A DNA stretch of 64,000 nucleotides from Acidobacteriaceae bacterium (GCA_030038195.1 JASHPJ010000071.1:1-64000), one strand, 5' to 3'; positions 46,016 to 54,668 are shown, numbered from the stretch's first letter. Made by a program: numbers and translations. Notes: generated by a model not told the origin, from the sequence alone.

Positions 46016-47569
46016 TTAAGATTGCGACTGTCCGGCCAACTGCGCGATCTTCACCACGACGAACTCCGCGGGCTGCAAGGGCGCAAATGCCACAAGGATG
46101 TTGACGATGCCGTTGTCGATGTCCTGCTGCGTCGTTGTCGACGAATCGCAAAGTACCTGGAATGCCTGGCTCGGCTGATCGCCCTGGAATGCCCCCTGGT
46201 TGAAGAGCGAGAGCATGAACGCCTCGACTGAAGAACGAATCGCTACCCACAGTGGCTCGTCGTTGGGCTCAAAGACCGCCCAGCCGAGATTTGCGTAAAG
46301 CGTCTGCTCAAGGAAAAGCGCCATGCGCCTGACCGGCACGTATTGCCATTGCACAAAGGCCGGATTCGCGGTCACCAGCGTTCGCGAGCCCCAGATCACG
46401 GTGCCGATGTTGGGAAAGTCGCGCAGGCAGTTCACTCCGAGAGGATTCAGCGTTCCTTGCCGCGCATCGGTCATCAGCCCCGTATCGACGACTCCAATCG
46501 TGTTGTTGACGATGGTTTGCAGTCCCGCCGGAGCCTTCCACACCCCACGATTGTTGTCTGTCGTCGCATACAGTCCGGCCACAAATCCGCTCGGTGGCAG
46601 TTGCAGCGTGTTGCCGGTCAGCGGATCGTCCGACTCAAGATACGGAAAGTAGAGTGCGCCATTGGTGCTCTTGGGAATGATGGGCGACTCCATGTCGTTG
46701 GCGATCAGCGGCAGAGTGCCCCCATATCCGTCGGCCGAGTCCTGCTTCGGAGGATCCAGAATGAGGAACGCCAGCTTGCGCTCGCAGAACGCCTGGGCCT
46801 CGCTCCAGATGCTGCTGTCGGCCACGCCAGGAACCAGGACAAGGTTGAACACCGGGACCTTATCGAGTGAGCTGTCCTGCTGGAATACCGGCATGAAGTC
46901 CAGCTCGCTGAAAGTCGTCCAGTCGGGATTGGGCGCGCTGCCCGAAGAGTAACCGAGCGGCGCCTGTCCGATTGCGGTAAAGGCGCCGCTCGGCGTTCCG
47001 CTCACCGCGATCAGTTGCGAGACGGAATTGATGCGCGTGACAATGTAGTTCGGATCGCCCTGCTTCAGGTTGACCTTGCGGTACGTCTCTCCACGCGATC
47101 CGTAGCTGATTGCGATGTCGGCTGTGTCATTGGCGGCATAAGTGGTCTGCATGTTGTTGATGGTCACCGTCATCGGGATCAGGTCAATCGGTTGCAACGC
47201 GTTCAACGTCACCACCCCCACCTGCACGCTTGCCGCCGTCACCAATCCCTGGTTGTTGCCGCTCGAGTCGTAATAGGAGGGCTGCAGCGCCACCACGTAA
47301 GCGTTGGAGCCGCCGTTCAGAAAGAAGTTGTTTACCGCGTAGGCAACGTGTGACTCGAGAACGCCGCTCGTGTAAAGGCCGCCGAACTGTTGCTCGTAGT
47401 CGGTAAAGCTGAAGATCTCCACCGCCTGGCCCCAGTTTTCCGACTCGGTCAGAAACGGGTGCGTGTAACCGACAAACACCGTCACCGACGTAGGCGCTGC
47501 TGTAATCGGATGCGAGTTGCTTTGCAACTCCTGGATGTAGATGCCGGGATATGTATACGAAGTCGACAT
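46016..47569 (-). CDS. contractile sheath protein
   Basis: 517 residues. The N-terminus TYPGIYIQELQSNSHPITAAPTSVTVFVGYT and the C-terminus FEPNDEPLWVAIRSSVEAFMLSLFNQGAFQG, PLQPAEFVVVKIAQLAGQ are typical of phage-like tail sheath proteins. The start has GGAGA upstream. A single sheath gene is present, in contrast to three in AFP. The middle ~200 residues contain the variable surface domain. Confidence 0.95.
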   Translation of the reverse strand: MSTSYTYPGIYIQELQSNSHPITAAPTSVTVFVGYTHPFLTESENWGQAVEIFSFTDYEQQFGGLYTSGVLESHVAYAVNNFFLNGGSNAYVVALQPSYYDSSGNNQGLVTAASVQVGVVTLNALQPIDLIPMTVTINNMQTTYAANDTADIAISYGSRGETYRKVNLKQGDPNYIVTRINSVSQLIAVSGTPSGAFTAIGQAPLGYSSGSAPNPDWTTFSELDFMPVFQQDSSLDKVPVFNLVLVPGVADSSIWSEAQAFCERKLAFLILDPPKQDSADGYGGTLPLIANDMESPIIPKSTNGALYFPYLESDDPLTGNTLQLPPSGFVAGLYATTDNNRGVWKAPAGLQTIVNNTIGVVDTGLMTDARQGTLNPLGVNCLRDFPNIGTVIWGSRTLVTANPAFVQWQYVPVRRMALFLEQTLYANLGWAVFEPNDEPLWVAIRSSVEAFMLSLFNQGAFQGDQPSQAFQVLCDSSTTTQQDIDNGIVNILVAFAPLQPAEFVVVKIAQLAGQSQS

Positions 47570-47609
47570 GCACGAATCTCCTGTCTCGCGGTCGCGAAGA
47601 AGTCAGCTT

Positions 47610-48494
47610 TTAAACTCCCGTGAAGAGCGTTGCGGAGGCGGAAGTTCCCGGCGTCCCTCCGCTGAGCGTGGAGCTCGCCGCGGCCGGAACCGAATAAGCT
47701 CCGCTCCCGGGCAGCGAAACCGTAATTTCATAGCCAAACTCGCTCTGAATGGTCGACACCAGTGTCGCGAGCGTGACGTCGTTGATCATCTTTGACCACG
47801 ACGCAGTAAGAGTGAACGTCGGGTTGCTCGAGCTCGGCGGGCTGCTCGTATCGGGGCTGATATCGATTTGCGTCGCCGCGCCATCCGCTCCCGTCTTCTT
47901 GGCCAGCAGAGTGAAAACCACCGCCGGCGAGCCATCCCCGTCGACAGCCAGCTCCGCCGGGTCGCCTTGCAAGTTGGCGTTGGTCGTCGTATTGGGAAAC
48001 CCGCTGGTGTCTACCGAGCCGGACTCAACCTGCACCAGTCCCGGCGACGTTCCTGTCTTGACCGGAACCAGAGTGCTGCCCGATACCGTGCTGCTTCCCA
48101 GCGTGCTCTCGATTGTGGCCGCGGTCAGTCCCTGGTACACATCGCTTTCCGTCACCGTGATGCTGAAGGTGGTTTGGGTCGGATCAGTGGCCGGTGAAAT
48201 GTCGCTGATTGCAACCGTGATGTTGTTGCCACCCGTTCCCTGATCGGCCGCCTTGATGATCATGGCTGCAAAAGGCGGCGGCGCCGGCGCCGGAGTGATC
48301 AAGCCTTCTGACTGCGCATATCCCAGCACTCCCGTGTTCGGCTTCAGCCCCGAGGCCGCTGCCCAGGTGGAATCCACCTGCAATGTCCCGCTCCCATCGA
48401 AGTAGAGCGCGGAGAGAGGAATGGAGATCTGCTTGCCGTTTGCGTTCGTGAATTCAAGCGGGCCGTTGCCCGTAACCTGCGTCGTTGTGCCCAC
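47610..48494 (-). CDS. beta-module protein upstream of the sheath gene, unknown
   Basis: 294 residues from a GTG at 48494 with GGGGAGG in front. After an N-terminal beta part the protein contains two repeats of a beta module with the pattern G-N-N-I-T-V ... F-x-I-x-V-T-E-x-D-x-Y-x-G-L-T ... and T-L-x-S-T-I-Q-x-E/L-x-x-Y-E-I. The same module is found twice in the 1299-residue DUF6519 protein (about residues 505-690). Low Cys, Thr/Ser-rich, no signal peptide. It may decorate the particle or bind the fibre. I know no named family. Confidence 0.7.
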   Translation of the reverse strand: MGTTTQVTGNGPLEFTNANGKQISIPLSALYFDGSGTLQVDSTWAAASGLKPNTGVLGYAQSEGLITPAPAPPPFAAMIIKAADQGTGGNNITVAISDISPATDPTQTTFSITVTESDVYQGLTAATIESTLGSSTVSGSTLVPVKTGTSPGLVQVESGSVDTSGFPNTTTNANLQGDPAELAVDGDGSPAVVFTLLAKKTGADGAATQIDISPDTSSPPSSSNPTFTLTASWSKMINDVTLATLVSTIQSEFGYEITVSLPGSGAYSVPAAASSTLSGGTPGTSASATLFTGV

Positions 48495-48547
48495 GATTCC
48501 TCCCCGTCCGCCTGTCCGTGATCGAAATCCTGTGTCCGCTTCCGGCC

Positions 48548-48802
48548 TCAGTTCGATCTCCGGTCCTTTGCCAGGCGATAGTGTGAATACCGGCCTGCGC
48601 CCAGCCTCTCGAGCAATCCTTCATCCGTTAATCGATCGAGAACCCGGCGCACTGTCTCGACATCCGAGCCCATCTCTCCCTTGGTCCACCACGCAGAGAT
48701 CCCTTCTGCAGTGTCCATCGCTTGCGGATGTTCCGTTACATACTTAAGCAGCGTTTCGCGCAACACTTGTTCGAGCCTCTCGGGTTCCGGTGGGTCGCTC
48801 AC
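48548..48802 (-). CDS. small winged-helix-type protein, first gene after the sigma-54 promoter
   Basis: 84 residues from a GTG at 48802. The sequence EQVLRETLLKYVTEHPQAMDTAEGISAWWTK, then VETVRRVLDRLTDEGLLERLGAGRYSHYRL, is a helix-helix-helix-wing pattern of a winged-helix domain. As the first gene of the eCIS operon it could be an autoregulator, or a structural small domain. No strong ribosome site is visible. Confidence 0.6.
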   Translation of the reverse strand: MSDPPEPERLEQVLRETLLKYVTEHPQAMDTAEGISAWWTKGEMGSDVETVRRVLDRLTDEGLLERLGAGRYSHYRLAKDRRSN

Positions 48803-48829
48803 TCGGCGTGGTCTCGTGCCAACCCTCCA

Positions 48830-48845
48830 TGCAATCCGGGTTCCA
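48830..48845 (-). promoter_or_regulatory. sigma-54-type -24/-12 promoter for the eCIS operon
   Basis: Read on the minus strand: TGGAACC, four bases, then TTGCA. The invariant GG and GC are separated by exactly ten bases, and the -12 box TTGCA is perfect. The -24 box matches TGGCACG at five of seven positions. Transcription would begin about 12 bases on, near 48820, 18 bases before the GTG of the first gene. The sigma-54 activator encoded at 52815-53906 supports the call. A TGGCACG with wrong (11-base) spacing lies at 48815-48822. Confidence 0.6.
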
Positions 48846-49115
48846 ACGGCTCACGCAGCTTCCGGTAATGAAAACAATGAAGTTTTACGTATTGCCGCAT
48901 CTCGGCCTCGATGCGGCCGGGGGAAAAAGCCCCCACCTGCCGGCATCGGGCCGGCGGCGGTTGGCGCGTTTATCTTATTGAGTTGATAAGCACTCGCGCG
49001 CCGCGCGCTGTGTCATCCCCCGCTGCGGGAAAATCCGCCCACTTCCGCGCGAGACACAAGGCCGCATCTCTGCGGCAACGAAGCCCCGAAGCTCGGCAGA
49101 ATGAGGTTTTGGCTG
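48846..49115. promoter_or_regulatory. upstream region of the eCIS promoter
   Basis: About 270 bases between the glycosyltransferase stop and the promoter. It has an AT-rich island at 48867-48892 in otherwise GC-rich DNA, suited to DNA bending, and a short inverted repeat at 48970-48990 (TTATC/GATAA) about 130 bases upstream of the promoter, where an activator could bind. No gene is supported. Confidence 0.35.
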
Positions 49116-52100
49116 TTATGCGCAGGCCGGCGCTTCTGCCGGTGCCGATTCAAGGCTCGCCAGGATGCGTTGTACTCTTTGTGCCATTTCTTCTACTGGC
49201 GGCATTCCGCCGCGCGCCGCGGTGTAGCGAGCCACCTGGTCCCCACGCCCTATGACGCGATACTTCTCGATCTCCGCGTCCAGCATTCCGAAATACGCCA
49301 CATAGGTTGGATCGGTAACGTGGAACACCTTCATGAGCGTGCACAGGAGCGCCTCTTTACCCACGGACTTGAGATGAGACCTTATCGCATGGCCAAGACA
49401 GAAGTACTTGGTCGGGCGAATGTGACGGCACAGCGAAAGGGCCGACTTGCGATATACCGCAAACCAGCCATCGATCGGCCCGTCGTGAAGTCCGAATTCC
49501 TCGCTGAAGGTCTGGTAGCAATCCATGGGAGGCCTGGCGCCGGTCGTGTACTCATCCTGCCAGACGTCAGCGGTCAGCATATCGACGTTTGGAAAGCGTT
49601 GAAACACGCTCTGCGCAGTCTCGGCAATGCGCGGTGAAACCGACACCACGTCGTCGTCGATCTGCGCGATCATTTTGAATCGCGCTTCAGCAAACAGGCG
49701 CGGGTACACTGTCATCCCGGCATTCTCGGGCGTGCGGCCAATGACCCGGATCTTGGCTCCTGCACTGCGCTTTTTCTCGAGAAATGCTTCGAACTCGCCA
49801 TCCTTCACATTCAGCCATACGAGGATCTCGTATGGCGCGGTCGTCTTCGCGATCAGATCGGCGATCAAATGCTTTGCATACCTCGGCCGATAGCATGCTA
49901 TGCAATACGAGATGCCCGGCTCCTCGCTCGGTGGAAGGAAATGCGGATACTTGGCCAGCCGGAAAAGAAAGGTATCGTCGTTCACGTGCTGCCAGCGAAC
50001 GCCGTTCCGCATAAAACGCTCGATCATTCTCCAGTCCCACCCATATTCGGCGAACGGAAGTGTGCCGCCCAGGTATTTGTCGAAGAGCTCGCGCCGGAAA
50101 AGCGGCTGCCCGAGGTCGATGCGGCCGGGTCGGGGAATCGGCGATCGCAGAACAGACCTGCCGTCATACGCGCACGAGGAATAGACGAATCCAAGCCCGG
50201 GGTTGGCTTCCAGCATCGTAACCAGCTTGTTGAAGTGATTCGGCTTGTACCCATTATCGTCGGAGAGAAAGCAGATATATTTGCCGCGGGCCATCTCCAG
50301 TCCGCGTGCTGCCGGGGCAATTCCCCAGTTGTTCCTGCGCTTCTCAAGGCAGGCGAAGATCGGCTGCTTCCCGCCGTTGCTGGACTTCGCGATCGTATTC
50401 TTGATCTGCTCCAGCACCGGCTCGGGAGGCAGGTCCGCGACCACGATATGCTCGTAGTCCTGAAACTCAAGCGCCTTGACCGAGCGCAGGCATTGTTCGA
50501 GGCAGCCGACGCGGTCATACACTGTGGTGATGATGCTTACCGCAGGAGCGCCCTCGCCGGCGCGCGGAGATGTAACCACGGGCCTCGGCGGAAATCGCCG
50601 GACTTGCCTGCCAATGGGGACCTTCACGTACACATTCCGGACCTTTGCCGAACCGCCCTTCGCTCCAAGGAAGCAATAGCCGCTCGCAAGAGTGCGGTCT
50701 GTTGCCCTGGCCACTTCCGCGCCCGAGCGCCGCACGACCACCGTTCCGTCCAGGTACGAGAAACTCAAGGGAATCCAGGTTTCCAAGGGCAGCGTGATCC
50801 TGGCCAGCACATGGTTGTGCCGCGCAAGATATGCGCGGCTTCCCGAACACATCAGGTGGTAGGAGTTGCTGCCCTGATCGTTGGCATTCTCAAGATGAAT
50901 CTTGGCGATGAAGCGGCTCGCGCGTTCCAGTTGCAGTTCGAACTCCAGGATGATATCTTCGCGCTTCTCCCTTGAAACTAGGCCAACTTCCGATCCTGGA
51001 CCGTCTTCGCCAGCATGGGCGAATAGGAGGCTGTCATCGGCCTGCGCCTTGAAAGCATCTCCGTGTTTCTCCCAATCCATCGCGATTTCAGGCGGCAGCT
51101 CCTCGCCCGCCCCTGTGGTAGAGCTCGCCTTCACAACGGCCTCTTCCACTTTCATGGCCGCGCCGGAACGAATCTCAACCCTATGCGGCTCGTTCTTCAT
51201 CGCAGCGCGCAGCACCGGCCGTTCCTCCTGCTCGCCCAGCGTGGCTTCGAGAACTGTGCCAAGACGTTCGCCGTAAGTGTGACTCGCAAGACGCCGGATG
51301 CACGCCTTTCGCACGCGCGCAAACAGCTCCTCATCCGCCAGAAAGCGCTCCACCTGCTGCTCCAGTTCTTCCAGCAACCGGAATGTGGGCAGCTCCGGGC
51401 ATAGAGTGTCGGCCTCTGCCCGATGTTCGGAGATCACCAGTGCGCCGCACTGCAGGGCTTCATAGACGCGCGGGTTTAGTGAGACGGCTTCGATCTTGGC
51501 TGCGTTGTAATGGTGAGTCTTGCGAAACACGTTGATGACGATGCGAGTTTGCTGGTAGAGGCGCGCTGTTTCAGATGCGGGAATATTCTTCGATGAGCAA
51601 AGTTGAAGCAGCGTGCGATCGCGCCACGGGCCGCCGATTAGGTAGGAAAGCAGATTCCGTTTCGCCAGGCGCAGAAGCGCCTCTTCGCGAGCCGCATTGA
51701 ATCCCCCGATGAATCCGACTGCATGTGGCCGCTGCTCGCCAGGGCGGTAGAAATGCGCGCCCGGATCGTAGCAGACGGGCAAATAATGCGCGTTGCGATG
51801 TCTCGCAAGTGTGCCGGGGTCGTTGATGAATGTTGTATCGAACTGCCGTGAGAACCGGCTCGTGTCGTCCACCTCATAGGGCTCGTCAAGCAGCCACACC
51901 GCCGATTTCCGGCCTTTGATCGTCGCGCCATGCCTCGCGCTGAACTTTCTGCCGTGCACGGCAAACACGAGATCCGGAGCAAACTCCTCGATCTCCTTTT
52001 CGAGCTGCGGCTTGTCCCACAACGCGCCCTTCCACGCGAGGCCGAGCTGGTTGGCCGCGTGCGCCAGTCCATCGCTGAAGACACTGCCGCAGCTCAGAAA

Positions 52101-52802
52101 CTGGTAATTGACAAAAAATACCTTGCGCCCGCGAAACTTTCCTTCGCCCGCTGCCGGCCGCAGAAACTCCTCCTGCGTGATCTTCGGAAATGCCGTCAGA
52201 AGACTCTCGGGGCTTAAATTGAAGACCTCGATTCCCATGCGCCGGCAGCTTTCATAAAGGCGCAGGTATTCGCGATCAATCTGGCTGACCTCTGCGGAGA
52301 GCACGTGGCGGCCCGTGCTGGCAAAGAAGTGATTGGGAGTGAAGTCGACCCCAATCACACCGATGCGGCGCGCCCCCATGTGAATCGCAAGACAGAGCGC
52401 GGGGTATGGCGAGTTGCGCGTGAAGGGGAGAACGTCAGGATTCGCAAAATCCGTGCCGGCTCTTTGTCCAAGCCGGAATCGCACCACGTTCGGGTGTTTG
52501 GTGCCAAGATCGAGCTGCGTGAAGATCACCCTCGCCCGGCTCTTTTCGACGTAAGCAAACCTTCCCGCGCTGAATTGCGTTCGCGGATTGACCACGACCA
52601 AGTAGTCGGGGTCAAACAACCGACCCACATCATTCACACCGATCGTGATCGTCCGCTCCGGCGCAATCACCTGTGCCAGCGACGACCCGCATCCGCACAC
52701 CAGGATCGTCTCACCGCTGTGAAAGCCCTTAAATGCCCGCAGACTTCGCGGAATTCCCGCATCCCCGTTCCCTGGCAGGCCGCTTGGCATCACTGCATGC
52801 AT
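49116..52802 (-). CDS. multi-domain glycosyltransferase (DUF115-like, CgeB-like, LamG-like, two GT2-type domains)
   Basis: 1228 residues. Order: about 15-215 a DUF115/MptE-like domain (ETILVCGCGSSLAQV, IGVNDVGRLFDPDYLVVVNP, ALCLAIHMGARRIGVIGVDF); about 225-530 a CgeB-like glycosyltransferase (AVWLLDEPYEVDD, YDPGAHFYRPGEQRPHAVGFIGG, NPRVYEALQCGALVISEHR); about 590-715 a beta-sandwich of LamG/keto-disaccharide-hydrolase type (DWEKHGDAF, ILEFELQLERASRFIAKI); about 725-930 a GT-A fold family 2 transferase (SIITTVYDRVGCLEQCLRSV, CFLSDDNGY); about 940-1190 a second GT2-like domain (YEILVWLNVKDGEF, KMIAQIDDDVV). No signal peptide or membrane segment, so cytoplasmic. It is 12 bases downstream of the sigma-54 activator gene and precedes the eCIS operon; modification of eCIS surface proteins is a reasonable inference, not shown. 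Confidence 0.85.
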   Translation of the reverse strand: MHAVMPSGLPGNGDAGIPRSLRAFKGFHSGETILVCGCGSSLAQVIAPERTITIGVNDVGRLFDPDYLVVVNPRTQFSAGRFAYVEKSRARVIFTQLDLGTKHPNVVRFRLGQRAGTDFANPDVLPFTRNSPYPALCLAIHMGARRIGVIGVDFTPNHFFASTGRHVLSAEVSQIDREYLRLYESCRRMGIEVFNLSPESLLTAFPKITQEEFLRPAAGEGKFRGRKVFFVNYQFLSCGSVFSDGLAHAANQLGLAWKGALWDKPQLEKEIEEFAPDLVFAVHGRKFSARHGATIKGRKSAVWLLDEPYEVDDTSRFSRQFDTTFINDPGTLARHRNAHYLPVCYDPGAHFYRPGEQRPHAVGFIGGFNAAREEALLRLAKRNLLSYLIGGPWRDRTLLQLCSSKNIPASETARLYQQTRIVINVFRKTHHYNAAKIEAVSLNPRVYEALQCGALVISEHRAEADTLCPELPTFRLLEELEQQVERFLADEELFARVRKACIRRLASHTYGERLGTVLEATLGEQEERPVLRAAMKNEPHRVEIRSGAAMKVEEAVVKASSTTGAGEELPPEIAMDWEKHGDAFKAQADDSLLFAHAGEDGPGSEVGLVSREKREDIILEFELQLERASRFIAKIHLENANDQGSNSYHLMCSGSRAYLARHNHVLARITLPLETWIPLSFSYLDGTVVVRRSGAEVARATDRTLASGYCFLGAKGGSAKVRNVYVKVPIGRQVRRFPPRPVVTSPRAGEGAPAVSIITTVYDRVGCLEQCLRSVKALEFQDYEHIVVADLPPEPVLEQIKNTIAKSSNGGKQPIFACLEKRRNNWGIAPAARGLEMARGKYICFLSDDNGYKPNHFNKLVTMLEANPGLGFVYSSCAYDGRSVLRSPIPRPGRIDLGQPLFRRELFDKYLGGTLPFAEYGWDWRMIERFMRNGVRWQHVNDDTFLFRLAKYPHFLPPSEEPGISYCIACYRPRYAKHLIADLIAKTTAPYEILVWLNVKDGEFEAFLEKKRSAGAKIRVIGRTPENAGMTVYPRLFAEARFKMIAQIDDDVVSVSPRIAETAQSVFQRFPNVDMLTADVWQDEYTTGARPPMDCYQTFSEEFGLHDGPIDGWFAVYRKSALSLCRHIRPTKYFCLGHAIRSHLKSVGKEALLCTLMKVFHVTDPTYVAYFGMLDAEIEKYRVIGRGDQVARYTAARGGMPPVEEMAQRVQRILASLESAPAEAPACA

Positions 52803-52814
52803 CTCCCGATAAGG

Positions 52815-53906
52815 CTACGGCTCTATGTATTCGCCATCGATAAACGGCATGGCAATCGCGCGATTCTGCGTATTGGTGGCGTCACTCTCATTCCAATGGA
52901 TCGCTGAGGCGCGTACTTCCGCCACTTCGGTGTCGAGCTGGTACTTTTTCAGCAGCCGGCCCAGGTCACGGCGGTCCTTTCCCGCGGCGCGTGCCGCATG
53001 GCTGACGTTTCCCCTGTGCTCCAGCATCAGCCGGCCCAGGTATTCGCGCTCGAAAGCCTCCACGGCTTCCTGTTTGGCAGCCTTGAACGATTGTGGAACA
53101 CGCACTTTGTCTTTCGCGGAATCCGGCAGCGTCAATCCGATGTCCTCCAGCTCGATGGTTCCGTTATGGTTCAGGTAGATTCCACGGATGATCGTGTTCT
53201 CGAGCTCCCGGATGTTGCCTGGCCATTCGTAGGACTCAAGCGCCGATTGAACTACAGGCGACAGCTTCATCGCTATACCCTTCGTCGGCGCATGCTTTCT
53301 GAGAAAATGCTCTGCCAGCGGAAGGATGTCATTCTTGCGCTCTCTCAGCGGCGGTAGGAATACGGTGAACACGCACAGCCGGTAGTACAGGTCTTCTCGG
53401 AAACCGCCCGATTGCACCAGTGGGCGCATGGCCCGATTGGAAGCGGCGATAAAGCGCACGTTGGATTCTCGCTCGGCTGTCGATCCCAGGCATCGGAACT
53501 TCTTGTCCTGAAGCACGCGCAGCAGGTTCACCTGCGCCTTCATCGTCAGGCTATCCACTTCATCCAGAAACAACGTGCCTCGGTTGGCCTGTGCGATCAG
53601 CCCATCTCTACGCGCATGAGCACCGGTAAAAGCGCCCCGTTCGTGTCCGAAAAACTCTGACTCGAGAAGTCCGTCGGGAAGGGAACCGCAATTCACCGCC
53701 ATGAATGCAAAGGGAGCGCGCTCACTCAGATAATGAATCGCGCGGGCCACAAGTTCTTTCCCTGTTCCCGACTCGCCGCAGATAAGCACCCCTGCGTCAC
53801 TCCGGGCAATGGCGGGAAGTTTCTCAACGGCCCGCAAAAGCGCTCGGGATTGACCGACGATTCCGGCTTCGATCTGGAAGTCCTCTGGACGGCGTTCGCG
53901 ACTCAT
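52815..53906 (-). CDS. sigma-54-dependent transcriptional activator (PspF-like, no receiver domain)
   Basis: 363 residues from the ATG at 53906; the longer frame has a non-protein-like start. Only ~20 residues precede the AAA+ domain (IVGQSRALLRAVEKLPAIARSDAGVLICGESGTGKE with Walker A). The sigma-54 contact loop GAFTGA is intact (in ERGAFTGAH), Walker B is GTLFLDEVDS, and the R-finger region and NIRELEN motif are present. A Fis-type helix-turn-helix follows (HRGNVSHAARAAGKDRRDLGRLLKKY), and then a ~40-residue tail. With no sensory N-domain, activity is likely controlled by a partner protein or by amount, as in PspF. It is the obvious activator of the sigma-54 promoter at 48830-48845. Confidence 0.93.
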   Translation of the reverse strand: MSRERRPEDFQIEAGIVGQSRALLRAVEKLPAIARSDAGVLICGESGTGKELVARAIHYLSERAPFAFMAVNCGSLPDGLLESEFFGHERGAFTGAHARRDGLIAQANRGTLFLDEVDSLTMKAQVNLLRVLQDKKFRCLGSTAERESNVRFIAASNRAMRPLVQSGGFREDLYYRLCVFTVFLPPLRERKNDILPLAEHFLRKHAPTKGIAMKLSPVVQSALESYEWPGNIRELENTIIRGIYLNHNGTIELEDIGLTLPDSAKDKVRVPQSFKAAKQEAVEAFEREYLGRLMLEHRGNVSHAARAAGKDRRDLGRLLKKYQLDTEVAEVRASAIHWNESDATNTQNRAIAMPFIDGEYIEP

Positions 53907-54188
53907 TCTCTTCTCTCCCGCGAGGTGGCTGCCCGTTGCGGATGTTCCCGTTGCATATCTATATAAAGTGATGCAGGTGGAATTTTTGTTACACGCGATT
54001 TTTTCCAATCTCCCTTTGAGCAAAAATCCCCCTTGCCAGTCTCAATGCCTGGATTGGGCCGGTTGGGGACTTGCGAACTTTTGAACGTTTCCTCTTGAAA
54101 ACGACGGCGCCCCTCGGCCCCCAATGCGCAGCCTGGAGCAGAAGCAGAGAGGATGTCCCTTGTTGCCATTGCACCCTGGTCGAAGCGG

Positions 54189-54452
54189 CTATTCAGACCG
54201 GGGCAGCCTTGAAAAGCCTTGAGAGACCTTGAAAAGCACACACCCTCTCCGGCTTTGCCGTAATGCGACTGCGCCCTGTTCGATGTCTTTTCGTGGGCCC
54301 CAATATTCGTGTTTGTCAGCCCGGATTTTGACCAAGGAGTCGGCTTTCAATCCAACGATTGAAGCGAGAAGAATAAATTGACCAAGTTCAGTGTTGTCGT
54401 GAATGAGTAATACCGGTTTATTCAGTAAGTGGGCGAGTGCGCCGTCGTACAC
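54189..54452 (-). CDS. possible small protein, weak support
   Basis: 87 residues from a GTG at 54452. The first 60 residues (ALAHLLNKPVLLIHDNTELGQFILLASIVGLKADSLVKI) look globular, but there is no ribosome site and the end is repetitive and basic. It may be a remnant of a transferred gene in this lower-GC stretch. Low confidence. Confidence 0.25.
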   Translation of the reverse strand: MYDGALAHLLNKPVLLIHDNTELGQFILLASIVGLKADSLVKIRADKHEYWGPRKDIEQGAVALRQSRRGCVLFKVSQGFSRLPRSE

Positions 54453-54668
54453 ACGACTGTATGTACCTGGGGAAACACTCTTCGATCGGGAAAAGGAGTC
54501 AATTGCCGGTATCTTCCGGCAGAATGTCAGCTTCGTGAAGTGTCACGTAGGCACGAGGAGTTGTCAAGAAGAAAAATGCTTTTGCCGAATCTTAACTTTT
54601 GAGGTACTTGGTTTGTTTATATATGTGTTAATAACTGATATACAAAGGATATCCCGGCCCTGTCAGAG

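Noticed and set aside
22089-48802. Prophage or phage tail remnant
   Set aside because: No capsid, portal, terminase, integrase or lysis genes, and the AAA+ ATPase, CIS tube adaptor, Pvc16-like and DUF4157 proteins mark an eCIS.
22089-48802. Type VI secretion system
   Set aside because: No TssJ, TssL, TssM, ClpV or FHA genes; hub and ATPase are of the eCIS type.
48805-48822. Second sigma-54 site with a perfect TGGCACG
   Set aside because: The downstream GC is 11 bases away, not 10, and no TTGC box is present. The transcription start would fall at or inside the first gene.
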